A DNA stretch of 48,025 bases from an uncultured Granulosicoccaceae bacterium (GTDB lineage: Bacteria; Pseudomonadota; Gammaproteobacteria; Granulosicoccales; Granulosicoccaceae). The notes under the pieces are model-generated. The model was not told where the DNA came from. It searched no databases and saw only the letters and a program-made list of their open reading frames with translations. The stretch covers positions 1 to 48,025 of the forward strand of contig CALLBO010000080.1 of the NCBI GenBank assembly GCA_937998875.1, given 5' to 3'. Below, piece after piece: positions 24,555-33,162 of this stretch. A program made the translations under genes and the position numbers. Numbering within the stretch: position 1 is the first letter of the stretch; every line of letters begins with the position of its first letter.

Positions 24555-26171
24555 GTGAAAAAAGTCAGCCTTTCTCTGACCGGACTCAATGCAGAGATAA
24601 ACCGGGATGAACTCCTCGCAGCGCTAGCCGACCTGTATGGAAAACCTGCCTCTCACTTTGAACCTCATTGCGAACATCTGTTTGATTTACATACACCGTA
24701 TGTGCACATAAGAAAAATAGCTGCAGAAGAGGCGGAAAAACATCGTCAGCGACTAGCCGCAATAGGTATCGAGACCGCTGTTGCTGAAATTGAAGCATCC
24801 AGTGGATTATCTCTGATACCGGTCGCCGAGAAAGCTGCTCCGACGCAAGAGTGCCCATCGTGCAATCAAGCAACCTCTGATCCCGAGATGTGCAGCGAAT
24901 GCGGGGTGATGATCAAAAAGTTCCTCGAACAGCAAGCTATCGATAATACGCTACGAAAAAAACTGGATGCGGCCGGTAGAAGTGGCGAACGAATAAAAGA
25001 AGTACGAAACGCTGAAGATCAACGTCGCAAGGAAGCGGCCAACAGAAAAAAAACAACACCGGCTGAGCCTGAATTAATCGAGGAGCCGGATGGAAACCAT
25101 TTTGTGGTCAAAGTTGAAGACCAATCAGACAAGCGTGTGATGTATTTTGCAGGTTTAGCACTGGTCGCCAGCGTGATCGGCGGCAGTTATCTGATGATGC
25201 ATGTTAAGGAAAAACGGTCTCTGGGTGAACAGTACGACTACGCAACCATAGACGAGAATGGCGATACAAACAGCAATAACATAACCACAGTCGCTGCAAA
25301 GTCACGATCCACTCCAACAGTGGAAACCGGTTCCTTCAAGGAATGGAATCAGAGAATTGCTCAAGTCAAAAAATTGCAGGATAGTCTGGATATACTAAAC
25401 GAAACCACCGGTATGTCTTCCACAATGGGCGGGTTGCTGGCAGAAACGGATGATCCGTTTGTTCGTATTATCGGAACCCAACATCTGGTAAACCTCAAAG
25501 CGCAAAACGAAGACAACTTTAAATTATCCACCACAGCAGATTCAGGCACCAGTTACACCAATGTACTAACCAACAACTCTACGCTGATACAAAGCCTGAG
25601 TTCCGCCAACGAACAGCTCTTTTCATACTTGAATCTTGCGCAGCTCTATACAGATTTACAACAACACGAGCTTGTCGACTCAACGCTTGCTCAGGCCAAA
25701 CTGAGTGCTATAAAAATTGCTGAAACTGAAGACGTATCAAACCGGATAATCGCCGAAGTCACTTCTGCGGAGTACTTTGCAAAATACGATGCAACAGAAC
25801 CAATGATGAATCACTACAGGCGTGCCACTGCCCTTGCTGAGCAAATCGACTCAGATTCTGAAGACAACAAGTGGGCCATACCGTTCATTGCGAGGAGCCA
25901 GGCTGCATCTAACCAGTACGTAGAAGCTTACGCACTTCTGGATACCATTGAGGATCCAGCCATCAACAAACTCGTAATGAGCGACATCTCTCAACTCGCT
26001 GATATGGAGGGTGGAGTAACGATCGAGATGATCGAGGGCGGCCTTAGTAACACAAACCCACCCAGTGCAGCAGAATCAGAATTTGCAGACGATCCGGATA
26101 TGCAGCTCCTGTTTGAAAATCAGCGCAAGATGCAACAGAACGCAGAGACTCTTTCGAGATTTACCAACTAG
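24555..26171 (+). CDS. Unknown zinc-ribbon, single-membrane-helix protein
   Basis: I do not recognise the family. GTG at 24555 (VKKVSLSLTG) follows a GGAG site at 24546-24549 and is preferred over the in-frame GTG/ATG at 24519-24522. The 538 residues comprise an N-terminal alpha/beta stretch (about 1-80, ending 'RLAAIGIETAVAEI', similar in style to small L7/L12-like folds), a zinc ribbon with Cys100, Cys103, Cys113 and Cys116, a charged helical linker rich in Lys/Glu/Arg, a membrane helix at about 196-215, and a largely helical C-terminal half with TPR-like character. It may be an inner-membrane scaffold with an exposed helical domain; topology is inferred. Confidence 0.55.
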   Translation: MKKVSLSLTGLNAEINRDELLAALADLYGKPASHFEPHCEHLFDLHTPYVHIRKIAAEEAEKHRQRLAAIGIETAVAEIEASSGLSLIPVAEKAAPTQECPSCNQATSDPEMCSECGVMIKKFLEQQAIDNTLRKKLDAAGRSGERIKEVRNAEDQRRKEAANRKKTTPAEPELIEEPDGNHFVVKVEDQSDKRVMYFAGLALVASVIGGSYLMMHVKEKRSLGEQYDYATIDENGDTNSNNITTVAAKSRSTPTVETGSFKEWNQRIAQVKKLQDSLDILNETTGMSSTMGGLLAETDDPFVRIIGTQHLVNLKAQNEDNFKLSTTADSGTSYTNVLTNNSTLIQSLSSANEQLFSYLNLAQLYTDLQQHELVDSTLAQAKLSAIKIAETEDVSNRIIAEVTSAEYFAKYDATEPMMNHYRRATALAEQIDSDSEDNKWAIPFIARSQAASNQYVEAYALLDTIEDPAINKLVMSDISQLADMEGGVTIEMIEGGLSNTNPPSAAESEFADDPDMQLLFENQRKMQQNAETLSRFTN

Positions 26172-26554
26172 AAAAATTGGTAGTCAGGCTACGAATAGGG
26201 AGGATAAGCACATCAGTGGCGATAGTGGACTCACAACTTTATAGTAGAAGGTTGTTTAATCTTGCACGACCTAATGCGCATCCACCAAAGTCACGCTCGT
26301 TAGCTGAACGCATCCATAACCGTTTTTCGAGTGGGGCATGGTGGATGCGCCTTGAGTTTTAATAAGTAACTGGCGGCATGCAACTAAGAATGCAACGTTA
26401 AGGTCTAACGGCTGGTGAGCTTATCCCCCCTACGTGAGTCCCGGTTACAGTACGCATATTACAAATCAACGTAGGGTGATGCGCTGAACCGAACAGATAT
26501 GTGAGCATATCGACCGTAAAGTCTTTAGAAATAACCTCGCCGGCGATAGATCAT
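26172..26554. repeat. Intergenic block of broken inverted-repeat elements
   Basis: No gene is supported. The stretch holds pieces of the 12.1-kb element: GGATAAGC near 26202-26209, GCGCATCCACCA at 26276-26287, its exact reverse complement TGGTGGATGCGC at 26339-26350, AGCTTATCCCCCCTACG at 26418-26434 (17 nt identical to one arm), and CGTAGGGTGATGCGC at 26470-26484. The arms are split by inserted DNA, suggesting nested or decayed copies. It separates the zinc-ribbon gene from the DUF455 gene, which converge here. Confidence 0.6.
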
Positions 26555-27400
26555 CTAGTCTGCTACAGCTTTCTTGCTCGATGCAGTCTCTTCACGAAAC
26601 AGCTTCTCGATACTGTCGAGTTCTACAAGCTCCGCTTCGCTAAATCCAGCCTTGAGACGTGCCGGCTTATTGAACGGACCGCGCAGAGCAGCTTTACCAT
26701 GCTTGTGCAGTAGCTTTTTGAAAGTCTCTTCAGTTGCCAGCCCGCGTTGCTCACATGTAGCTCCAAACCATCTGTTGCCAATTCTCACATGTTCGACCTC
26801 CTCTTCGAGAATGCGATTTAGTATGGCTACGGTTTTTACATCGTTAACTGCCGATAATTTTTTCAGCATTGGCGGTGTAACATCAAGACCTCTGGCTTCA
26901 AGCACCCGGGGAACAAGCGCCATCCTCACCATAACATCGTAGTCCGTCTCAACAGCCATCGCCCACATACCTCCGTGCACTGGCAGCGCGCCATAGCTCG
27001 ATGAAAGCTCGTTCAATCTGGCACGCAACAACTCAAAATGCGTCGCCTCTTCGCTGGCAACCCGCATCCAGTCACAATAGTAATCACAGGGCATATCGCG
27101 GAAACGATAAACCGCATCGAGCGCCAGGTTCATGGCGTTAAATTCTATATGTGCAATGGCGTGAATCAACGCTACCCTGCCCTCAACTGAACCCAATCTT
27201 CGGCGTTTCACTTCTGTCGGGGGTACATGCACCGGTAGCACCGGTCTGCCGGGTTCGGCGACTTTTTTTACCGGCTGCTGTGTGCTTGTCGAAAAATCAC
27301 TATCTGTGATGTGTCGATACAATTGCCGTATTTTCTGGATCTTCTTATCAACGCTGCAGCACAGCAATGCATCCAGGCTTTGAGAAAACACATCAATCAT
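26555..27400 (-). CDS. DUF455 ferritin-like protein
   Basis: The 281-residue protein fits the DUF455 (COG2833) family with a ferritin-like four-helix diiron fold. Likely iron ligands appear in AHIEFNAMNLALDAVYRF, ASEEATHFELLRARL and EEEVEHVRIGNRW; 'RMALVPRVLEARGLDVTP' is a strong family block. The start ATG overlaps the recO stop by 8 bp, so translation is coupled. The reaction is unknown; the fold suggests oxygen- or peroxide-linked oxidation. It ends the long rpoE-to-recO gene block. The ~60 residues at the N-terminus are variable and the C-terminal 50 are Lys/Glu-rich. Confidence 0.8.
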   Translation of the reverse strand: MIDVFSQSLDALLCCSVDKKIQKIRQLYRHITDSDFSTSTQQPVKKVAEPGRPVLPVHVPPTEVKRRRLGSVEGRVALIHAIAHIEFNAMNLALDAVYRFRDMPCDYYCDWMRVASEEATHFELLRARLNELSSSYGALPVHGGMWAMAVETDYDVMVRMALVPRVLEARGLDVTPPMLKKLSAVNDVKTVAILNRILEEEVEHVRIGNRWFGATCEQRGLATEETFKKLLHKHGKAALRGPFNKPARLKAGFSEAELVELDSIEKLFREETASSKKAVAD

Positions 27401-28130
27401 GATTCTTCACCTGCACACTACTAAAGCTTTTAAACAAGTCACGGGAGAGCAACTCTTTGCCATCAAGGTGGTAATGAAGCAACGCCCTGGTTAGTCGCTT
27501 GGCTTCTTTTTGTGTTTGTAAATCTGTAAAGTTCATAGCAGACATTTTCAACAGGCTTGAACCGGAAATTTCAATACCAATACCGTTAGCGCTGTCCACC
27601 GGTATCGGGCCTTCCGGAATACGGTAGTGGTAACTACTGTTAGCGTCAGTCGGCTGTCCGGTAGCAATGTCATGATCAAGCGTTGGTGACAGGCCAAGTT
27701 GCTCGAGCAACACTACCTCAAAGTAGCGCAGATCTGCCTGCCTGGTATCAGGCTTACAGCAACCTTGAATGGTCGGCCAGTAGTGAGCAAACAAATCCGG
27801 CGCAGGTTCATATTTCGGCACCAAATGATAAACCAGTTCATTCACATAGTATCCGCACGCCAGTGCTTCGCCCTGCAGATGCACTGTAGCTCCCGCTTCT
27901 TCGGCGGCGGTAAGCACGGGCAGTTCACCGCGCCCTGCCCATGACACATGCAAGCTTCTAAACGGCTGTAGCAAAAGTGACTTTTGTGATTTACCTTTTT
28001 TCACCCCTCTTGCGAGTACCGACACCCGACCGTGCTCAGGAGTGAGCAGCTCAACGATAAGACTCGTATCGCTATACGCCCGACGATGAATGACATAAGC
28101 GGGCTCAAGTATTGTACGACCCGAATTCAT
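27393..28130 (-). CDS. recO: DNA repair protein RecO
   Basis: RecO works with RecF and RecR to load RecA on gapped DNA. The N-terminal OB fold is seen in 'AYVIHRRAYSDTSLIVELLTPEHGRVSVLARGVKKGKS'; 'LLQPFRSLHVSWAGRGEL' and the helical C-terminal part (including YVNELVYHLVPKYEPAPDLFAHY) follow. The 245 residues are full length. The zinc-finger cysteines of some RecO proteins are absent, as in many gammaproteobacteria. It follows era in the conserved rnc-era-recO order. Confidence 0.93.
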   Translation of the reverse strand: MNSGRTILEPAYVIHRRAYSDTSLIVELLTPEHGRVSVLARGVKKGKSQKSLLLQPFRSLHVSWAGRGELPVLTAAEEAGATVHLQGEALACGYYVNELVYHLVPKYEPAPDLFAHYWPTIQGCCKPDTRQADLRYFEVVLLEQLGLSPTLDHDIATGQPTDANSSYHYRIPEGPIPVDSANGIGIEISGSSLLKMSAMNFTDLQTQKEAKRLTRALLHYHLDGKELLSRDLFKSFSSVQVKNHD

Positions 28131-28209
28131 TAGTGCAGCACAACACCAGAGCTGAGTGTACAGAGTATTCGCAGTTTGTCTGTCACTAAGCCGCTCACCA
28201 ACCCATTCA

Positions 28210-29124
28210 CTAGTCCGCTCCGTAACCGAGGCTACGAATCATCGCAGCATCATCGGACCAGCCATCCTTCACTTTCACCCATAATTGCAGATGTACTTTG
28301 GTATCAAACAGATTCTGCATTTCGCGTCTGGCACGGCTGCCGATTTCTTTTAGGTTTGCACCACCCTTGCCTATCACGATGGACTTCTGACTTGCCTTTT
28401 CAACCCAGATGACCGCGGAGATTTTTGCGATCTTTTCTGTTTGTTCAAACTTCTCTATCTCAACGCTTACTGAGTACGGCAATTCCTGCGATAAAAACCG
28501 TGTTAATTGTTCGCGAACCAGCTCAGAGGCAAGAAACTTTGAAGAACGATCAGTCAGGGCTTCTTCATCAAACTGAAACTCCGCAAACGGCAGACGTGAC
28601 TCCAGCGCTGCCTGCAAAACATCGAGATTGCTCCCACGAGTTGCAGACACGGGAATAACTTCATCCGCTTCCTGTGCCGCTGGAAGTTCAGACAACCACG
28701 GCAACAGTTTTTCTTTCGGATTAACCCGATCGATTTTATTCACCGCAAGAATCCACGGAATATCCTGATTACGTACCGTCTCAAGCGCCATCTCATCGTC
28801 TTCATTGAACGTTAACGCCTGGACAACCAGGACCAGAACATCAGCTCCGGTTGCAGCAGATGATGCGGTTTTATTCAGTACCCGGTTCAGGGTTCGCTTA
28901 CCACCCCGGTGAATACCCGGCGTATCAATAAATATAAATTGTGCGGTTGGTGTTGTGTTGATGCCAAGCAACGCATGGCGTGTGGTCTGAGGTTTGTGCG
29001 CAGTAATACTTAGCTTCTGACCAAGTAAGCGATTTAGCAGCGTCGACTTACCGACGTTGGGTCTGCCGGTAATTGCAATCGTGCCACACCTGGTCTTTAA
29101 CCCCGTATTCAAGGATGTATTCAA
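28210..29124 (-). CDS. era: GTPase Era
   Basis: Era binds the 3' end of 16S rRNA and aids 30S assembly. G1 is GRPNVGKS (20-27), followed by QTTRHALLGI (G2), DTPGIHRG (G3), NKIDRV (G4) and SATRGSN (G5). The KH domain with VIGKGGANLKEIGSRARREM completes it. The frame opens with TTG at 29124, and no ATG lies close; the start may vary by a few residues. It follows rnc with a 36-bp gap. Confidence 0.96.
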   Translation of the reverse strand: MNTSLNTGLKTRCGTIAITGRPNVGKSTLLNRLLGQKLSITAHKPQTTRHALLGINTTPTAQFIFIDTPGIHRGGKRTLNRVLNKTASSAATGADVLVLVVQALTFNEDDEMALETVRNQDIPWILAVNKIDRVNPKEKLLPWLSELPAAQEADEVIPVSATRGSNLDVLQAALESRLPFAEFQFDEEALTDRSSKFLASELVREQLTRFLSQELPYSVSVEIEKFEQTEKIAKISAVIWVEKASQKSIVIGKGGANLKEIGSRARREMQNLFDTKVHLQLWVKVKDGWSDDAAMIRSLGYGAD

Positions 29125-29160
29125 AGGTTTTTAGCAGTTTGAGGGTGACCCAATCTTACG

Positions 29161-29844
29161 CTAATTGGCTTGAGACGTCTCTAATCGCTCAAGTGCGCTC
29201 GAGGCTGCAGCCTGTTCCGCTTTACGCCGACTACTGCCCTTCGCCTCCACTTTGAGATCGAGCATACTGATCTCGCAGGCAATAACAAACGTTTTGGCGT
29301 GCGCCTCACCAAAGGAATCAATCAACTGATAATCAGGCAGGCCCAGCCCACGACCCTGCAACAACTCCTGCAAACTGGTTTTTGGATCTTTCACAGGCTC
29401 GCTATCCGGCAGGTTTTTAAAGCGGTCTGAATATAGGTGGAGAATTGTATTTTCTGCAGCTGTAAAACCGCCATCCAGATAGACAGCACCGATCACTGCC
29501 TCAACCGCGTCCGCCAGAATAGAGGCGCGCTTGTAGCCGCCACTTTTTAACTCACCGGAACCGAGTCTTAACAGGGAACCCAGGTCAAGATCCCGGGCAA
29601 TTTCTGCCAGCGTTTCACCTCGTACCAGATTAGCCCGCAGCCGAGTCAGCTGGCCTTCGTTGTAGTGGCTTTTCAGGTGAAATACGCGAGATGCAACAAC
29701 AAAATTCAGAATGCTATCGCCAAGAAACTCAAGGCGTTCGTTGTTATGAGCACCGACACTACGATGCGTCAGCGCAGCGTGAAGCAGCTCCGGTTGTTGG
29801 AATTCGTAGTCTAATTTTGCGCGGAGCTGTTTACCGGGATTCAA
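29161..29844 (-). CDS. rnc: Ribonuclease III
   Basis: RNase III cuts double-stranded RNA, including rRNA precursors. The catalytic signature NERLEFLGDSILNF and the second metal cluster ADAVEAVIGAVYLDGG are present. A C-terminal dsRNA-binding domain (about 155-222: DPKTSLQELLQGRGLGLPDYQ, RRKAEQAAASSALE) follows. The start is TTG, with M-N-P as in E. coli RNase III. The leader between DUF4845 and rnc holds competing hairpins (29875-29928). Confidence 0.96.
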   Translation of the reverse strand: MNPGKQLRAKLDYEFQQPELLHAALTHRSVGAHNNERLEFLGDSILNFVVASRVFHLKSHYNEGQLTRLRANLVRGETLAEIARDLDLGSLLRLGSGELKSGGYKRASILADAVEAVIGAVYLDGGFTAAENTILHLYSDRFKNLPDSEPVKDPKTSLQELLQGRGLGLPDYQLIDSFGEAHAKTFVIACEISMLDLKVEAKGSSRRKAEQAAASSALERLETSQAN

Positions 29845-29874
29845 TTCTATTAGGTGACAGAACTAAAAGTGCTT

Positions 29875-29928
29875 TACCTAAAAAGGTATTCACCTGATGG
29901 GAGGTCGGAGTCAAAGCTCCGAAATACC
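29875..29928 (-). promoter_or_regulatory. Structured rnc leader with alternative hairpins
   Basis: On the minus strand, GGTATT (29928-29923) can pair with AATACC (29890-29885), enclosing an inner CGGAG-CTTTGA-CTCCG... style hairpin (29921-29906), and this is followed directly by a run of five T. The same AATACC region can instead pair as TACCT-TTTT-AGGTA (29888-29875). The two structures exclude each other. The position 30-85 nt before rnc suggests an attenuator or an RNase III cleavage site; function is inferred. Confidence 0.4.
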
Positions 29929-29944
29929 TGCTTCAGGGTAAGTA

Positions 29945-30274
29945 CTAGTTAGTGATCTGATCATCAAAGGCTGCGACGAGCTCTAGATTGTACATGAGTT
30001 TTCTACGCTCTTCGTATTTAACGCCAACTACCCACTTACCCTTGTTGTCACGCTCAACGGTCATGATGTCTTTCGGGCTCTGAGGAATATCGTTCAAGCG
30101 GAAAAGTTCTTCCACCCGTTTGACGATCGCTCGCTTTGAGTTGAGATCATCCTGCGATACGACGTCCTGTGCTACCTTGGTGATCGCATGATTCTGGATA
30201 TATACCGGTATAAACTGAATACCCATTAACACCACCACACCTGCAATCGCCATCGTCACGATCAATTTGAACAT
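29945..30274 (-). CDS. DUF4845 small membrane protein
   Basis: The 109-residue protein has one N-terminal membrane helix (about 3-25, ITMAIAG-type hydrophobic run) followed by 'QNHAITKVAQDVVSQDDLNSKRAIVKRVEELFRLNDI' and a short beta-rich end with V-G-V-K-Y-E-E-R-R. This is the DUF4845 family, usually found between lepB and rnc. The function is unknown; the larger part should face the periplasm. Confidence 0.85.
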   Translation of the reverse strand: MFKLIVTMAIAGVVVLMGIQFIPVYIQNHAITKVAQDVVSQDDLNSKRAIVKRVEELFRLNDIPQSPKDIMTVERDNKGKWVVGVKYEERRKLMYNLELVAAFDDQITN

Positions 30275-30283
30275 TTTCTTGCC

Positions 30284-31030
30284 TCATTGAATGCGATCGC
30301 CGATCCTGCGCCACTTCACCCCGCCGTTGTCCCAGTTGAAATGCATCCAGACCATGAATGCCTTACCGACCAGATTTGCTTCGGGTACCGTGCCCCAGTA
30401 TCGACTGTCTTCGCTGTTATCCCTGTTATCTCCCACAGCAAAATACGTTCCCTCAGGCACGGTTAAATCAATATCGAGGTTGCGTCGATTAGCAGTTATG
30501 AGCATCCGATGCTCAACATCGCCGAGCGCTTCTGAAAATTCGACGATCTGCTGACCAAAACTGCCATCCGGATCATCGTAGTTGCCTATCAGTGTTTGCG
30601 CAGCAACGACGCCGTTGACAGTCAGTTTCTTGTCGCGATATTGGATCCGATCACCCGGTACGCCAACGATCCGCTTAATGTAGTCAAGCTTCGGGTTTCG
30701 CGGAAATCGAAATACAGCCACATCCCCACGTTCGGGCTCGCCAAGATCAAGAATTTTCTTGTGGATGACCGGCAAACGAATGCCGTAGGCAAATTTGTTT
30801 ACCAGAATAAAATCGCCAATCAGCAAAGTCGGCTTCATAGAACCGGAGGGAATCCGAAACGGCTCAAAGATAAACGATCTTAAAACCAGGACCAGTAACA
30901 ACAACGGGAAAAACGACTTAGCGTATTCAACCGGCCAGGTACCACTTTTTTTGAAGATGGCTCCCAGTGCCCAAACAACACCGCAGAGCAAAACAAGCAA
31001 CACCAGAAACAGTGAAAAATCTATGTTCAT
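30284..31030 (-). CDS. lepB: Signal peptidase I
   Basis: LepB removes signal peptides of exported proteins at the periplasmic face of the inner membrane. Catalytic Ser64 lies in IPSGSMKPTLLIGD and the general-base Lys119 in LDYIKRIVGVPGDR; GDNRDNSEDSRYWG is the fourth family box. Two N-terminal membrane helices are seen (about 5-25 and 40-55). The 248 residues are a little short of E. coli LepB but normal for the group. It follows lepA with a 29-bp gap. Confidence 0.97.
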   Translation of the reverse strand: MNIDFSLFLVLLVLLCGVVWALGAIFKKSGTWPVEYAKSFFPLLLLVLVLRSFIFEPFRIPSGSMKPTLLIGDFILVNKFAYGIRLPVIHKKILDLGEPERGDVAVFRFPRNPKLDYIKRIVGVPGDRIQYRDKKLTVNGVVAAQTLIGNYDDPDGSFGQQIVEFSEALGDVEHRMLITANRRNLDIDLTVPEGTYFAVGDNRDNSEDSRYWGTVPEANLVGKAFMVWMHFNWDNGGVKWRRIGDRIQ

Positions 31031-31059
31031 ATTCTTAACTGACCTTTGACAGTCTCATC

Positions 31060-32862
31060 CTAAGATTTATTATCGACTTGCAGTACGGCGAGAAAAGCTT
31101 CCTGGGGTATTTCCACACGCCCGATTTGTTTCATCCGGCGCTTACCGGCTTTCTGCTTTTCCAATAGTTTTTTCTTACGTGTGATATCACCGCCATAACA
31201 CTTAGCCGTCACATTTTTTCGCAGTGCTTTCACATTGCTGCGCGCAATAATGTGATTACCGATTGCAGCCTGCACAGCAACATCAAACATCTGCCGCGGA
31301 ATCAGCTCTTTCATTTTCTCGGCAAGCTCGCGGCCACGCGACTGCGAACGATCTCGGTGCACGATAACCGCCAATGCATCAACCTGATCACCGTTTATTA
31401 ATATATCGACCTTTACCAGATCAGCTGCCTGAAAGCGTAAAAACGAATAATCAAACGATGCAAAGCCGCGGCTACACGACTTTAAACGATCAAAGAAATC
31501 CAGCACCACCTCACTGAGCGGCAACTCATAAGTCAGCGACACCTGCCGCCCGGCATACATCATGTTCTTCTGTACGCCGCGCTTTTCAACGCATAGCGTA
31601 ATAACATCACCGAGATAATCATTCGGTACCAGTATGTTGGCTTGAATAATCGGCTCACGAACTTCTTCAAGTTCATTCGGTGGCAACAACTGCGATGGGT
31701 TATGGATATAACTTATGTTACCTGAGGTATCCAGCAACTCATAAATTACGGTAGGTGCTGTAGTGATTAAGTCAAGATTGTACTCACGTTCCAGCCGCTC
31801 CTGCACAATCTCCATGTGCAACATACCCAGGAACCCACAGCGGAATCCAAAACCGAGCGCTTCTGAAGTTTCCGGCTCATAGGCAAGTGCTGCATCGTTG
31901 AGTCGCAATTTTTGTAACGCATCGCGGAAAGATTCATAGTCATCAGAGCTTGACGGGTAGAGTCCTGCAAATACCCGCGGTTGCACTTCTTTAAAACCGT
32001 CTAACGGAGCTTCGCACTGTTGATTTTCATGCGTGATCGTGTCGCCAACCCGGGCTGCATCGATCTCTTTAATACCGGCTATGACATAACCTACCTGCCC
32101 GGTTTTGAGCTCTCCTGTTTCAGTTCTCTTCGGCGTAAACACACCCACAGAATCGGTTTGAAATGTCCTGCCGGTTGAAACAATCTTAATCTTGTCACGC
32201 TTTTTTAAACTGCCACTGACAATTCTAATTAGCGAGATAACACCAACGTAGCTGTCAAACCACGAGTCTATGATCAATGCCTGCAGCGGATCATCAGCGC
32301 TGCCTTCCGGCGGTGGTACACGCTCGACAAGCATTTCTAAAAGCTCATCAATGCCCACGCCAGTCTTGGCACTACACAGCACAGCGTCATGCGCTTCTAT
32401 GCCGATGATCTCTTCGATTTCATCAACCACACGTTCCGGCTCAGCTGCCGGCAGGTCTATCTTGTTGAGCACCGGTATGACTTCAAGATCCTGTTCTATC
32501 GCGGTGTAGCAGTTGGCAACGCTCTGCGCTTCCACACCCTGTGATGCATCTACTACCAGCAGTGCACCTTCGCACGCCGCCAGTGATCGCGAGACTTCAT
32601 ACGAAAAATCTACGTGGCCTGGCGTGTCAATGAAGTTCAGAAGATAGGTCTCACCATCTTTGCTGTTGTACTCAAGCGATACCGATTGCGCTTTGATGGT
32701 GATACCACGCTCACGCTCAAGATCCATTGAATCGAGCACCTGCGCTGACATTTCGCGATCAGCCAGCCCGCCGCATGTCTGTATAAAGCGATCAGCCAGC
32801 GTCGACTTGCCGTGGTCGATATGTGCGATAATCGAGAAGTTTCTTATATGCGATTGCTGCAT
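31060..32862 (-). CDS. lepA: Elongation factor 4 (LepA)
   Basis: LepA is a ribosome-bound GTPase linked to back-translocation and 30S assembly. G motifs: [13 protein letters not shown] (G1), [12 protein letters not shown] (G3), NKIDLPAA (G4). The C-terminal '[27 protein letters not shown]' is unique to LepA. The 600 residues are full length. Its ATG overlaps the stop of the upstream glutaredoxin-like gene by one base, indicating coupled translation. Confidence 0.98.
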   Translation of the reverse strand: MQQSHIRNFSIIAHIDHGKSTLADRFIQTCGGLADREMSAQVLDSMDLERERGITIKAQSVSLEYNSKDGETYLLNFIDTPGHVDFSYEVSRSLAACEGALLVVDASQGVEAQSVANCYTAIEQDLEVIPVLNKIDLPAAEPERVVDEIEEIIGIEAHDAVLCSAKTGVGIDELLEMLVERVPPPEGSADDPLQALIIDSWFDSYVGVISLIRIVSGSLKKRDKIKIVSTGRTFQTDSVGVFTPKRTETGELKTGQVGYVIAGIKEIDAARVGDTITHENQQCEAPLDGFKEVQPRVFAGLYPSSSDDYESFRDALQKLRLNDAALAYEPETSEALGFGFRCGFLGMLHMEIVQERLEREYNLDLITTAPTVIYELLDTSGNISYIHNPSQLLPPNELEEVREPIIQANILVPNDYLGDVITLCVEKRGVQKNMMYAGRQVSLTYELPLSEVVLDFFDRLKSCSRGFASFDYSFLRFQAADLVKVDILINGDQVDALAVIVHRDRSQSRGRELAEKMKELIPRQMFDVAVQAAIGNHIIARSNVKALRKNVTAKCYGGDITRKKKLLEKQKAGKRRMKQIGRVEIPQEAFLAVLQVDNKS

Positions 32863-33119
32863 CAGTGTCGGGCACGCTCCGCGGCAAGCGACTGAATCAG
32901 TGCTTCACGGTCAAAAAAATGGTGGCAAATTTCCTCGTCGCCAAGCATCAGCACAGGCACGAGAGTGTTGAAACGTTCGCGGGTTGCCGGATCAAGGTCA
33001 ATGTCAATCTGGCTGAGTGAGAAGTTCAATTCACCGGAGAAGTCGTTCAGAGTAAACAACATATCTTCACAAAGCGAGCAATTATGCCTTGTGTAGAGCG
33101 TCAACACGACAGATTTCAT
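32862..33119 (-). CDS. Glutaredoxin-like protein (DUF836 type)
   Basis: The 85-residue thioredoxin-fold protein has a C-S-L-C redox motif near residue 14 ([17 protein letters not shown]) and the cis-Pro in '[12 protein letters not shown]'. This is the glutaredoxin-family/DUF836 group often beside lepA or mucD. It is cytoplasmic. It overlaps the lepA start by one base and follows mucD after 43 bp. Confidence 0.85.
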   Translation of the reverse strand: MKSVVLTLYTRHNCSLCEDMLFTLNDFSGELNFSLSQIDIDLDPATRERFNTLVPVLMLGDEEICHHFFDREALIQSLAAERARH

Positions 33120-33162
33120 GTTTCATCGATTGTAATTGATAGACATATTGCTTCTGCATGCA

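Noticed and set aside
26177..26362. Plus-strand frame of 61 codons in the repeat-rich gap
   Set aside because: It spans repeat arms and carries no signature; likely chance.
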